A DNA stretch of 39,294 nt, taken from Mageeibacillus sp. UBA1243. Its GTDB lineage: Bacteria > Bacillota > Clostridia > UBA1212. The notes under the pieces are model-generated. The model was not told the origin of the DNA. It made no database searches and was given only the letters and a program-made list of their open reading frames with translations. The position numbers were made by a program, and so were the translations under genes. Shown here piece after piece: positions 16,839 to 26,710 of this stretch; position 1 is the first letter of the stretch, and every line of letters starts with the position of its first letter. The stretch spans positions 1 through 39,294 of the forward strand of contig DBWH01000013.1 of assembly GCA_002308595.1 (NCBI GenBank), read 5' to 3'.

Positions 16839-17324
16839 TTAATTCTCCTTGTTAAAGAACGCTTTCAGTTCGTTTCTGAGTCTTGCCAGCCTTCCGCGCA
16901 CCGTAACTTCTTTCATCTTCATGTCGGCTGCTATAGCCTTGCACGTTTTCATGGAGTAATAGCGGCCCATGAAAATGGTCCGGTCGCTGTCCTTAAGACT
17001 TGCGAGAAAGCCGCGCAGTGTTGCGCCGTTGTTTCCGGCTCCGTCCTGCGGCTCGCCTTCCGTGAACTCTTCAATCTCTTTTTCAATCATCTCAAGCTCG
17101 GAGGGCAGGCCGTATGCGTAACGCCTGTCGCTGACGATGTCCGACTCTGATACGCCGAAAAAACCTGCCATCTTTTCGACGCTGGCGCCGTCCGGTATTC
17201 GTTTCCCGGTTTCCCACATCGCTACAAGCGAACGTGACACAAACAGCATATCGGCAAGTTCCTGCTGGTTCATGTCCCTTTCTTTTCTCAGAGCAATGAT
17301 AATTTTTGCCGAATTTGATTTCAT
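16839..17324 (-). CDS. XRE-family HTH fused to a sigma-70 region 4-like HTH
   Basis: 161 residues. Residues 1-65 are a Cro/CI-type helix-turn-helix (IIIALRKERDMNQQELADML, SRSLVAMWETGKRIPD). Residues 66-105 are a linker. Residues 106-158 read FLASLKDSDRTIFMGRYYSM, then KAIAADMKMKEVTVRGRLARLRNEL, the layout of region 4 of ECF sigma factors. No region 2 is present, so this is not a complete sigma factor. GGGGG precedes the ATG. It is followed one base later by the membrane protein gene. It may be a DNA-binding switch whose activity the membrane partner controls. Confidence 0.75.
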   Translation of the reverse strand: MKSNSAKIIIALRKERDMNQQELADMLFVSRSLVAMWETGKRIPDGASVEKMAGFFGVSESDIVSDRRYAYGLPSELEMIEKEIEEFTEGEPQDGAGNNGATLRGFLASLKDSDRTIFMGRYYSMKTCKAIAADMKMKEVTVRGRLARLRNELKAFFNKEN

Positions 17325-17477
17325 AATTACCCCCGGGACATAATAAACCCTTCGAAGTCATTTTACCAAATATTGCGATAAAAAAATGTCACAAAACGTT
17401 ACATTGGCGATTTCCCCTAAATATTCACGAAAACTGCAAACGAAAAAGGGCTGCCGGCAACGCTTTTTGCCTTCCTT

Positions 17478-18299
17478 TCAGGCCGTGTCACCGCCAATGG
17501 GAATCACGCACTCATAGCAGAAATCCTCCCTCCTGTAATGAGTCCCGGCGTACGGCGCGACGAGCGCAATCACCCTGAGAGGCCCCGACGGCTTAAGACC
17601 TTCGTCCCTGATCTTACCGGCAAGAACTCCGCAGAGGTCCGTAAAGGCGTAAAAAGTGCCGAATCCGAGAATCGAAACGGCTTTTGTGCGCGGAAAGTGC
17701 CTGACGTTCCCGTCGTGCCCCGGTCCCGGAATCACGGGGATGCAGTATGTCTGCTCAGTGCCCGGCCCCGGAAGCGAGGACAGAATGTCGCAGCTGTCAA
17801 AAACGCTCATGAGAGGCTCGTCGCCGAGTATACGGTAGCCCCTTTCGATGCACCGCGAATACGCAAGGTAGCAGAGGACGGCGTTCTCCTCAATCGAGGA
17901 CGGTGAGAGGTGCTCGCAGTAGCAGTAAACTTCGGGAAGAGTTATAAAGGAAATCTTTCCGTTGCCGGAGCGGTCGTGTCTCATCTCGTACTCATCAAGA
18001 AACCTCTGAAGCTTGCTGAGCCTCTCACGCTGCTCTCTGATGAACTCTTCGCTGTCCTTCCGGCCGTAGTAGATATCCGTTATCTCCTTGCGGGAAAGAC
18101 CGATGTCCTGCATGCGCTTGTACTGGCCGATAGAGGCGACGTTCTGGGCGTCGTAGTAGCGGTATCCCGTTGCCCCGTCAACACGGCAAGGCTTCAAAAA
18201 TCCGCTCTCCTCCATGCGGATAAGGGTCGTCCGGCTGATGCCGCAGACCCTGCACACTTCGTGAATTGAGAATAGTTTATTTTTATCCGTAAAAAGCAT
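17478..18299 (-). CDS. MerR-family regulator with GyrI-like effector domain
   Basis: 273 residues from the ATG at 18299, with CGGAG upstream; an in-frame start at 18332 has no ribosome site. LFSIHEVCRVCGISRTTLIRME and GYRYYDAQNVASIGQYKRMQ form the winged HTH (about 6-70). A dimerisation helix follows (about 80-115). The C-terminal part (about 120-273) resembles the BmrR/GyrI-like ligand-binding fold of multidrug sensors: YCEHLS, YGTFYAFTDLCG-like strands and a final YECVIPI. It should bind the inverted repeat at 18356-18377 in its own promoter. The giant surface-protein gene diverges from the same region and may also be controlled. Confidence 0.82.
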   Translation of the reverse strand: MLFTDKNKLFSIHEVCRVCGISRTTLIRMEESGFLKPCRVDGATGYRYYDAQNVASIGQYKRMQDIGLSRKEITDIYYGRKDSEEFIREQRERLSKLQRFLDEYEMRHDRSGNGKISFITLPEVYCYCEHLSPSSIEENAVLCYLAYSRCIERGYRILGDEPLMSVFDSCDILSSLPGPGTEQTYCIPVIPGPGHDGNVRHFPRTKAVSILGFGTFYAFTDLCGVLAGKIRDEGLKPSGPLRVIALVAPYAGTHYRREDFCYECVIPIGGDTA

Positions 18300-18348
18300 A
18301 AAAAATCTCCGTTTGTCCGTTGACTTGACCACGGGTGGTTATGTTAGG

Positions 18349-18377
18349 ATTATATTTGACAAGAGACAGCTTGTCAA
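18349..18377 (-). promoter_or_regulatory. MerR promoter with overlapping inverted repeat
   Basis: Minus strand: consensus TTGACA (18377-18372), a 17-bp spacer and consensus TATAAT (18354-18349). A perfect inverted repeat, TTGACAAG and CTTGTCAA, with a 6-base centre spans 18356-18377, between and overlapping the boxes. It is a likely autoregulatory operator. Confidence 0.8.
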
Positions 18378-18463
18378 CAATCGAATAAGGATTCCAAAAC
18401 GACGCAATGCACCGGCTTGACCCGATCTGCCGGATGCATATTTTTGATTTTATGAGGTCAGAT

Positions 18464-21400
18464 ATGAAACGTGTCATTTCAAAAATCATCTGCATCGTTC
18501 TCTCCGTCATAATGCTCGAAGCATATGTTCCGGCAAACGTGTTCGGCGGGAATGAGGAACCGGTAACCGCAGACTACAGCATTACACCCGATTATGCTGC
18601 GCGTTACCCAAACGGAGTTATCGAACTCTACCAGTCGGAGATCTCGGTTGACGAGGGCCGCGAGTTCACCCTGAAGCTGATACGCATGGGCGGAACCGAG
18701 GGCAAGGTCTCAATCGAGCTCAAAGCGGTAGACGTCTCGGCAAAGTTCGGCACAGACTACACTGTCAGGGTTAACAACACCCCGCTCAAACAGAGCAGCG
18801 ACTACAAGGGCACTCTGACGGAGACCTATCTTGATGAACTTGGCGGAGACTACATCACAGCGGACACGCTTCTGACGGACGAAGTCTACAAACAGATTAT
18901 CGGCTATGACGAAAACGCCAATACGCTCACCGAGGAGGAATCCGAGCAGCTCCGCGAGGCTTCCGTGACACTCGTTTCGGACATTCTTAAGGTGTCGGAA
19001 GAGGATGCGGAGCGCATTGTCGATCAGGCCGGCAAGGCAACAGTCGCCGAAACCGATACCTACGACCCCGACGCTCCCTACAAATCGCCTCTGCACGAGC
19101 TTAAGGACAGTGTCCTTGGCGAGAAGACGGCTCCCAACGGGATGAAAGATGCGGATATGCTCGGTATGGAGGAGCTTATCGGCAATAACGACGAGAACCT
19201 CATCGCCTCTGCGGTTTACGACGCGGCGGAGGGCGCTTCTCTCAGAGTGGTTTTTGAGGACGGCCAGAACGAAAAAACGATCGTTATAAAGGCGCTTGAG
19301 GATACGGATTTTGAACCGCAGGAGGTCTTCTCGCTCGGTCTCTGCAATCCCGAAGGCGGCGCCGAAATTGGCGAGATTCTCGGCTGCTCGGTTGTCATCA
19401 ACGACAACGACGAAACTGAGCCGAGCACCATCGGTTTTGCATCTTCACTCGTGACGGTAGGTTCCGACGAGATTTGCGCAGCTGTCGACATTGTGCGCGA
19501 AGGATGCCTGAACGATTACGCACAGATCCGTGTTGTTACTGTTTCTTTAAACGCTGATACCGCCAATGACTATCTCCCGATCGATACAACCTCTGTGTTT
19601 GTGCCCGGCGAAAAGCAGAAGACGCTGATCGTCCCGCTCAAGACGTCGGTTGCCGACCAGACCGAGACAAAAGAGATCGGCGTGGTTCTTGACGTGCAGG
19701 CGGGCAGCGCTGAGGTCGACGTCAGCACGTCCGTCATTCAGATATTGCCGATGGCGGCAATGCGCGACAACGTCAAGCCTGTTTACAACGATGATGAAAC
19801 TGTTGACTATTTCACTATCGACATCGCCAAGGTCAAAGACAGCGGCTCAATCGCGGGCCTTTTCAACGAGCTCAGCGGCGGCAGCATTAATATTTTCGGC
19901 ATAAAAGAAATCACTATCGGTTTTACCGTCCTGAGAAACGGCAACAACGGCCGCTGGTGGGATAAGTACAACGAAGAAAAAGTCTTTTTCGGAGTTTTCG
20001 GACACCCGAACGGCTTCCGCGGGCATGTCTACGACGCGATTCCGGGACTTGAGCTGAAAGACGGAGAGTCAGGCACGTTTACTCTCGGCATTGAAACCCC
20101 CGGATCGGAACAGTACGCGACATGGAGCACGGACAGCCTGTCATTCAAGTTCTATAAGGCAGTGCAGCGCCCGATGACATCGGAGCACATTGGCGCCTTC
20201 AAAAACGGCTCGAAATACATGAACCGCAATGACCTCAAGGATTTCCTTAACAGGTACAAACATTACGTTACCGTTGAAGAACTGACCTGGGATGACATAC
20301 AGGTCAATGAAATCAGACTGTATCCCGAAAAAAAAAGCTTATTCGTCAGCAATCTGAACGGTCAGAAGATAATGAACGTCAAGGCGGAATACCGCGTGTT
20401 TAACGGAACCGGTGCAGAAAGCATCGTAAAGACCGAACAGTACGACGGCGGATTCTTTGAGATGCCTCAGTGGCTCTACAGGGGCTTTGATTTTTCATCA
20501 ATTCCGTACACGATCACGGAAGAGGCAACGGCAAGAAAAGCAATCAACGTTGATTATGAGATTCAGGGCGTCAAGACGGTTGTAAAGTCAAGAGGCAGTT
20601 TCCTTGACATTGACAGTTACACCGCGGTGTTATGTGACGACCCGAAGAACCTGTTCCCCTGGCGCAATATTTCACTGATCCCGATGGTAAGAGGCGCTCT
20701 CATTGGCTCTGTCAGAGTGGAGGATTATGAAGCGGAACGCGGCAGCCTGTACATTGGCGATAAGGAATACCGCAACGAGAAAGTGACCTCAGATCTGTGG
20801 CGCGAAGGCGATGAGCTGATGATATTCGCATATCCTTCCCACGGCTATAAATGCGACAAAATTGAAATTGTTAGGGCCGACGGAAAAGTTGAGTACATCG
20901 CTCCCGGCGGGACAGTCATGCTCACAAAGGGCATGTCCGTAAAGCCTCTCTTCTATGAGGAGAACATTACGGTAACAGTTTCGTGGAAGTATCCCGGCTC
21001 GCTTGTCGCATACCGGAACCGCGAGGCAAACATGGCAGGATACACGTTTACATCCACGTACAATTATACGGACAACGGCGACGGAACGTACACTTTCAAA
21101 AACATGACACCGGGCGACATTGTGACCATGTACCTTGTCCCCGTAAACCAGGACGACACGTCCGCAGTGCTGAAGGCATCGTACCTCGAGACACTTTCTG
21201 CGGGCGAGCACCGGATTGCTCTTGTTACCGACAAGGGCGAATTCAAGCTTAAGCTCAGAATTCTTCCGGCCGACAGCACAGAGGCAGTATTGTTCGACAC
21301 ATTTAAGGTGAACGACCCGGACGGCGCGGTGTGGAAGAAGGGCTCCGAAGAGGGCATCAAAATTGTCGCGCTTTCAAACAGCGAAACCGTCAGCTTGCTC

Positions 21401-24400
21401 AAGCTTGACGGCAGTACCGTTTCAGCTCAGAACTACACGGCCTTCAAGGGCGCTGTCAGAACGCGCACGGGCTACTGGACGAGGAACGCGGTTGAAGGCG
21501 AGGTGCGTCTCAACGATGACGTGAGGTTCGTTCCGTGCATTGGCGATATCTACGCTTTCGAGGTTGACGACCATGATATGGAGTTTACGTATTACTTGGT
21601 CGACAAGGCTGCCGAAGAGGGCGGAACGCTCGTCAGAGGAAAGGTTGTAACCAAGGGCGGAACCATCAAGAGACCGAGTTCGGTTGATATCACAGCTGAG
21701 AACGTAGACATCGCGGGCATACCCGTTGCTGGCGCTTCAGTATCCGTGCTTTCGGCCGACCCGACGGATAAGATCACGGTCAATAACGTTGATTACTACA
21801 CCAATGCGACAACCGACAAGGACGGCTATTTCACAGTCTATCTGCCTGCCTGCGTTGAAAACTACGGCTACTGCATCAATATCTCGCAGAAAGACAGGGT
21901 TTACCAGGGAGTTTCGATATTTACGCAGAACGGCACAACTGTCTACGTGCTTCCTCACCAGAATCCGAACTACCAGATCGACCTTATGACGATCGGTTCG
22001 GACCTGGATACCACGGAAATTTACGTGACCGACTCTATCGTCAAACTCGGCATCCACGCAGTTATTGCGCCCGGATACCGTGCACAGAAGCTTGTCCTGA
22101 GAAGCTATGACGCTACCGGCAGTCTTTTCAAAGAGTGGCTCGCGGAGGAGTCAGCTGCAAGCGGCTGGACGTATGAGTCTTCATTCGTCCTCAGCAATAA
22201 CCTTAAACCCGGAGGCAGGCTGACGGTTGAACTTTATGACCAATACGGCAATGGCCTTGGCGAGTTCGAGACGGGCTACGTTTTAAGAATGAAACCCGCC
22301 AAGGGCTCGGTAATTTTCCCGGAGTATGATCCTATGGACAGTGTGACGCTGCCTGTTCTCGGTGAAATGACGACCACGTTTTCTTTCGGAAGCGACCATA
22401 ACGTTACTCCCGTGAGCCAGTCACAGGCCGGCTCGGGTAACACCAGTCTCGGAGACCCGTCCGACAATCATCCGCTGGTGTGGTACATGCAGGTTACTTA
22501 CGGATCGGCAGGCGCTGTCAAGAAGGCGGCTCAGATGGCAAAAAAGACGCCGGGCTATGCGACAATGACCGGAAGCGAGAGGGCAATGCGTATTCTCGGA
22601 ATCCTCAACAATATGGTAGATTACGAATCTCAAAGCTGGTATCACAAAGATACCGCTGAAGGGGAAGGATCGGGCGGCGAATCTTCCGGCGAAGGCAGCG
22701 GCACCGGCGAAGGCAGCGGCACCGGCGAAGGCAGCGGAACCGGCGAAAGCAGCGGCACCGCGGAAGGCACGACTCCCGGCGGCGAAGGCGGCGGAACCGC
22801 GGAAGGCACGACTTCCGGCGGCGAAGGCAATCCGACAGACCCCGTCACCCCTCCGGACACAGACCCCGTCACCCCTCCGGACACAGACCCCGTCACACCT
22901 CCGGACACAGATCCCGCGGAACCTCCGGCAGACGACGACCCGGACTGGGAGCGGATTCTCCAAGGTGAAATTCCGGAATATACCCCGAACGAAAATGACG
23001 ACGGCAACCAAATGGAGAATGAGCCCTCGCTCAAAGCCGGAGACAAGAAATCAGACGTTGTATTCACATATACCATCAACGCATTCCTGTCGTTTGTCAT
23101 TTACGGCAACGATATGTATTTTGACAGCATCACGCTTTATGCGGACGCCAAGGTTATAGCTACCGAAACAAGGCAGTACACACTTTGGGGCGTACCTGTT
23201 TACATAAAGTTTAACGGTATGCTCGAAGGCTCAGTAATCATTCACGGTGATCCCAAAAGCGGAAAACCGTTCAAACTCACAGGATATGACAGCCTCTTCG
23301 ACGGCAGAATTACGGATTCGACGGAATGGGGCGGAGTTTTGAGCGTAAAGATTTACTTTGAAGTCGGCGCAGGCGTCGGCAAAGTTGATTTTTGCACCTT
23401 CGGTCTTTCCGGAAAGATGACGATGGAAATCGAATACCAGCCCTGGTCAGACGGCGCGGGTCTCGTGACGCTTGCCTTAGACGCTGAGATGATTTTCCTG
23501 AAGTTTACGGCAAGGATGACCGTCGTAAAGGCAACCTTCGGCATGTTCAGATCGAAAAATTATGCCGGTCTGATGGATTTTAACAACATTGTCAATGCCG
23601 ATAAGTTCAAAAACAAAAAAGTTTTGAGGTCGTACAGAGACGCCAACTCGGAGACAGTGTTCTACGGCAACCTCGAGGAAAACCTGCGGGGCAGTTCGCT
23701 CCTCTCGGGCAATTATTCGATGAAGGCGTCGGACAGCAGCGACCCGTACAACAGAGTTCTTGCCGAAAAGAAGATTGAGAACGTTGTGAAGGACGTAAGC
23801 CCCGTGCTCGTTCCCATTGGCGATGGCAGCAAGGTCCTCTACCTGAGGCTTGACGATGACGCAACCCGCGGAAGCGACGACTACTCGTCTGTTGCCTACA
23901 GTATAATCGACTGGGACGGAAACGAGACAGAGCCTGCATACCTTGAGAACGACGGAACGTTTGACTTCAACCTTAAGGCGGCGGCAATCGGCGGCGGGCG
24001 CGTCCTTGTGGTCTGGAGCGACCTTGACAAGTCCTTTGGCGATGCCGACGTGGAGAACATTGGCGAGATGCTCAACCACGCGGACCTCAGCTACTGCATT
24101 TTCGACGAAAACGGCGTCCCGGGCGAGATCAGGAAGCTCACTTCGGGCTACGGCTACGAGGGCACTCCTTCCATCGCATACGACGAACAGACAGGCAACG
24201 TGTTCGTGGCTTACGTATCGACCGACTACCAGACCGAGGGCATCACGCTCAGCGGGGACAACATCGGCGAGATCGGCAATTTCCTCTACAACTCCTACAG
24301 CAACGTCTGCTTCAAGGTTCTCGACCAAAACGGCGATATTGTTACGGACTACAAAAAGAGCGAGGCTTCCTATCAGGCGTACGAATCCGCCAACGGAAAG

Positions 24401-26614
24401 GGCGCCCTTGACGGAATGCGCTACCTCAACACGCAGGCAAACAGAAAGGTGACCATAGCGACTGTACGCGAGATTTCTGCGGCGGCTGTTGACGGCAAGG
24501 CGTACGTGGTCTACTCGATTGACACGGACAGAACGTTCTCGACCGACACGGACAGAGAGCTTCTTCTCGTGACCTGCGACCTTGAGACGATGGAGCAGTC
24601 GGCCCCGATCCTTCTCTCGGAGCAGGAGACGGCAGACACAAATCCTCAGCTCATCACCTACGACGGAACCGTTCTCATGTACTGGAACCAGGACGGCAAG
24701 CTGAACTGCGGCGACGTTGTCGGCTACCTCAACAGCACATACAACCACGCGGAATACATTGAAAACCAGGCCGCACGCGGTGTGAACAACATGGGTGAAA
24801 TCGCCAATGCAGCCTCGAGCTACTTCGTCACGGTCCAGCCCGGCGGCAACCTCTGCATCGTCTGGGTTGACTGGGAGGAAACCGAAGAGGGCAACGTCCC
24901 TGCAGTCTTCTTCCGCGAATACGACCCCGCTTACGGCACCTACAAGGACGGCGAAGGCGTTGACCACACGTACGGAATGTGGGGCAACATAACCAAGATT
25001 GCCTCGGTTGAAAAAGATCAGGATATCTCCGATGTCGCATACCTCGGCTCCGGCCGCAAGATGCTCATCTCCTACAAGGTCGCAAACAAGGAGGAAGAGA
25101 GCGGCATCGCATCGTACGACAGCAGCCTCATGCTCCTCAAGGGCGGCAACAGGGAAGAAATCGATTTCAGCCTGTTCCCGAACGAATTCCCCTTGGCGGG
25201 TGAAAAGACGTCGCTTGCGGTATCCGTCAGGAACCTTGCGTCGCTCCCGAGCAGCAAACTTACGGTAAAAGCCGACCTCATCGACAAGGACGGAAACATA
25301 ACCCCCGTCGGAACGCAGGTTTTCGAGGACCATTTCGAATCAAACGAAAAGGTTACGGCGCTCTTTGAAGATCTCGTCTACCCGGAGAAGCCTAACAATT
25401 ACGTGTTGCGCGTGACTGCGTGGGACGATGACCTTGACGATTATCCGGCGGTCAAATACTTCAGGCTGCCCTACAGCGAAAAGATCGGCTATTCCGGCGC
25501 GGACCTTATTATCCGACCTGACGGCTCGTACGAGTTCTACGTTGACGTGTCAAACGACGGCAACAAGGCTTTCGACGGACACATCGCGGCAGGCTACACT
25601 GAAATGGACGGCGAGGGCGAAAACGCCAGGAGCGTTTTCAGGGCACTCTCACAGGTGGAAGAACTGAAGCTCGGCATCGGCGAGACCGGGAAAAAGACGT
25701 TGAGATTTAAGGTGCCCGACGAGTTTTATGACGAGGAGGGCGTGTGCGAGCTCGAAGTGGCAGCGTTCTCAAACGGCGAGGCAGCAAGGACCGAGACGCT
25801 TTACCTTTACAAGGCGGCCGCAAGCACTGCCGAGCCTGAGGATATACTCCTTAACGCGGAAGACGGCAAGGCCGACCTCAGCGCGGGTGAAACTCTGGCC
25901 CTTGGCGGCACGATTTCACCGTACGACGCAAGAAACGGCTACCGCATCGTTTACAGCGTTGACGATCCTTCCGTCGCATCCGTCGACGCACTCGGCAACG
26001 TAACCGCTCTCAAAGAGGGCAAGGCGACAGTCACGGCTTCGGTCGTAAAAGAAAACACTTCGCTGTTCATCGCGGAAAGCTACCGTGCTTCATCGGGAGG
26101 CGCGCCGCTCAGCGTTGACGAGTTTGGCGTTCCCACGGGGCTTGCAGAAACCGGCGCGCAGGAGGTACTGCTCTCGAGAACCGTTGAGGTGACCGTCACA
26201 GCCGCCAAATACAACGTTACGGAAGGCTCGGATTCGAGCTGGAACGGTGAGGAGGACGGCGGGCTCAGGTTCGTATCCGACGCGGATCTCTCAAAATTCG
26301 TCTGCGTGAAGATTGACGGCAAGGTGCTTGATCCTTCCGACTACGAAATCTCGTCCGAGAGCACCGAAATCACTCTGAAGAGCGACTTCCTTAAGACGCT
26401 TTCAAACGGCGAGCACGTGATCCTGATCGTGTCCGACGACGGCAACGCCTTCGCAAGGTTCATGATCGCCAATGTCACCAACCCGCCGATTCCGCCGACA
26501 GGCGACGCCGGCAGCCTCGGCGCGATGCTCTTCATGATCGTCATCAGCGCCTCGGTGCTCGCATCGGCAATACTCGTTTCAAAGAAGAGAAAAACCAAAA
26601 AGAATGAAGGCTGA
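18464..26614 (+). CDS. Giant cell-wall-anchored surface protein with Calx-beta and Big_2 domains
   Basis: 2716 residues from the ATG at 18464 (GAGG upstream). It has a signal peptide (MKRVISKIICIVLSVIMLEA). Calx-beta-like segments lie at about 40-110 and 255-400; VVINDNDETEPS is their typical end. Long beta-rich regions of no recognised family follow. A low-complexity hinge (about 1399-1490) has Gly-Glu-Ser and Thr-Asp-Pro repeats. A region with LYLRLDDDATRG and AIGGGRVLVVWSD resembles repeated beta-propeller blades. A Big_2-like domain lies at about 2460-2530 (DDPSVASVDALGNVTALKEG). The C terminus is a sortase signal: IPPTGD, a hydrophobic helix and KKRKTKK. It is an adhesin or substrate-binding protein by architecture. 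No catalytic motif is seen. Confidence 0.85.
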   Translation: MKRVISKIICIVLSVIMLEAYVPANVFGGNEEPVTADYSITPDYAARYPNGVIELYQSEISVDEGREFTLKLIRMGGTEGKVSIELKAVDVSAKFGTDYTVRVNNTPLKQSSDYKGTLTETYLDELGGDYITADTLLTDEVYKQIIGYDENANTLTEEESEQLREASVTLVSDILKVSEEDAERIVDQAGKATVAETDTYDPDAPYKSPLHELKDSVLGEKTAPNGMKDADMLGMEELIGNNDENLIASAVYDAAEGASLRVVFEDGQNEKTIVIKALEDTDFEPQEVFSLGLCNPEGGAEIGEILGCSVVINDNDETEPSTIGFASSLVTVGSDEICAAVDIVREGCLNDYAQIRVVTVSLNADTANDYLPIDTTSVFVPGEKQKTLIVPLKTSVADQTETKEIGVVLDVQAGSAEVDVSTSVIQILPMAAMRDNVKPVYNDDETVDYFTIDIAKVKDSGSIAGLFNELSGGSINIFGIKEITIGFTVLRNGNNGRWWDKYNEEKVFFGVFGHPNGFRGHVYDAIPGLELKDGESGTFTLGIETPGSEQYATWSTDSLSFKFYKAVQRPMTSEHIGAFKNGSKYMNRNDLKDFLNRYKHYVTVEELTWDDIQVNEIRLYPEKKSLFVSNLNGQKIMNVKAEYRVFNGTGAESIVKTEQYDGGFFEMPQWLYRGFDFSSIPYTITEEATARKAINVDYEIQGVKTVVKSRGSFLDIDSYTAVLCDDPKNLFPWRNISLIPMVRGALIGSVRVEDYEAERGSLYIGDKEYRNEKVTSDLWREGDELMIFAYPSHGYKCDKIEIVRADGKVEYIAPGGTVMLTKGMSVKPLFYEENITVTVSWKYPGSLVAYRNREANMAGYTFTSTYNYTDNGDGTYTFKNMTPGDIVTMYLVPVNQDDTSAVLKASYLETLSAGEHRIALVTDKGEFKLKLRILPADSTEAVLFDTFKVNDPDGAVWKKGSEEGIKIVALSNSETVSLLKLDGSTVSAQNYTAFKGAVRTRTGYWTRNAVEGEVRLNDDVRFVPCIGDIYAFEVDDHDMEFTYYLVDKAAEEGGTLVRGKVVTKGGTIKRPSSVDITAENVDIAGIPVAGASVSVLSADPTDKITVNNVDYYTNATTDKDGYFTVYLPACVENYGYCINISQKDRVYQGVSIFTQNGTTVYVLPHQNPNYQIDLMTIGSDLDTTEIYVTDSIVKLGIHAVIAPGYRAQKLVLRSYDATGSLFKEWLAEESAASGWTYESSFVLSNNLKPGGRLTVELYDQYGNGLGEFETGYVLRMKPAKGSVIFPEYDPMDSVTLPVLGEMTTTFSFGSDHNVTPVSQSQAGSGNTSLGDPSDNHPLVWYMQVTYGSAGAVKKAAQMAKKTPGYATMTGSERAMRILGILNNMVDYESQSWYHKDTAEGEGSGGESSGEGSGTGEGSGTGEGSGTGESSGTAEGTTPGGEGGGTAEGTTSGGEGNPTDPVTPPDTDPVTPPDTDPVTPPDTDPAEPPADDDPDWERILQGEIPEYTPNENDDGNQMENEPSLKAGDKKSDVVFTYTINAFLSFVIYGNDMYFDSITLYADAKVIATETRQYTLWGVPVYIKFNGMLEGSVIIHGDPKSGKPFKLTGYDSLFDGRITDSTEWGGVLSVKIYFEVGAGVGKVDFCTFGLSGKMTMEIEYQPWSDGAGLVTLALDAEMIFLKFTARMTVVKATFGMFRSKNYAGLMDFNNIVNADKFKNKKVLRSYRDANSETVFYGNLEENLRGSSLLSGNYSMKASDSSDPYNRVLAEKKIENVVKDVSPVLVPIGDGSKVLYLRLDDDATRGSDDYSSVAYSIIDWDGNETEPAYLENDGTFDFNLKAAAIGGGRVLVVWSDLDKSFGDADVENIGEMLNHADLSYCIFDENGVPGEIRKLTSGYGYEGTPSIAYDEQTGNVFVAYVSTDYQTEGITLSGDNIGEIGNFLYNSYSNVCFKVLDQNGDIVTDYKKSEASYQAYESANGKGALDGMRYLNTQANRKVTIATVREISAAAVDGKAYVVYSIDTDRTFSTDTDRELLLVTCDLETMEQSAPILLSEQETADTNPQLITYDGTVLMYWNQDGKLNCGDVVGYLNSTYNHAEYIENQAARGVNNMGEIANAASSYFVTVQPGGNLCIVWVDWEETEEGNVPAVFFREYDPAYGTYKDGEGVDHTYGMWGNITKIASVEKDQDISDVAYLGSGRKMLISYKVANKEEESGIASYDSSLMLLKGGNREEIDFSLFPNEFPLAGEKTSLAVSVRNLASLPSSKLTVKADLIDKDGNITPVGTQVFEDHFESNEKVTALFEDLVYPEKPNNYVLRVTAWDDDLDDYPAVKYFRLPYSEKIGYSGADLIIRPDGSYEFYVDVSNDGNKAFDGHIAAGYTEMDGEGENARSVFRALSQVEELKLGIGETGKKTLRFKVPDEFYDEEGVCELEVAAFSNGEAARTETLYLYKAAASTAEPEDILLNAEDGKADLSAGETLALGGTISPYDARNGYRIVYSVDDPSVASVDALGNVTALKEGKATVTASVVKENTSLFIAESYRASSGGAPLSVDEFGVPTGLAETGAQEVLLSRTVEVTVTAAKYNVTEGSDSSWNGEEDGGLRFVSDADLSKFVCVKIDGKVLDPSDYEISSESTEITLKSDFLKTLSNGEHVILIVSDDGNAFARFMIANVTNPPIPPTGDAGSLGAMLFMIVISASVLASAILVSKKRKTKKNEG
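22670..22930 (+). repeat. Tandem repeats in the surface-protein hinge
   Basis: An 18-bp unit encoding Gly-Glu-Gly-Ser-Gly-Thr occurs several times around 22690-22765. A 24-bp unit encoding Asp-Pro-Val-Thr-Pro-Pro-Asp-Thr occurs about 3.5 times at 22837-22920. Such tracts can change length by slippage, which would alter hinge length in frame. Confidence 0.85.
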
Positions 26615-26648
26615 CAAAAAGCGTCACGGCTTTGACAGCTGACAGTCA

Positions 26649-26684
26649 AAAAAGGGGCGGCCCCGGAGCTTTTCCGGAGCCGCC
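26649..26684 (-). terminator. Terminator of the 26711 membrane-protein gene
   Basis: The stem is GGCGGC-c-CCGGA with TCCGG-a-GCCGCC (26656-26684). On the minus strand it is followed by CCCC and a run of T. It may also slow plus-strand readthrough from the giant gene. Confidence 0.75.
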
Positions 26685-26710
26685 ATTTAAGTACATTAAA
26701 ACGGTTTTAC

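Noticed and set aside
22670..22930. Tandem repeats as a CRISPR array
   Set aside because: They are in frame and encode Gly/Glu/Ser and Thr/Pro repeats of the surface protein.
23477..25333. 618-codon open frame antisense to the giant surface-protein gene
   Set aside because: It lies wholly inside a well-supported coding frame, has no ribosome site or domain, and its Val/Arg-rich composition is typical of the complement of a GC-biased gene.
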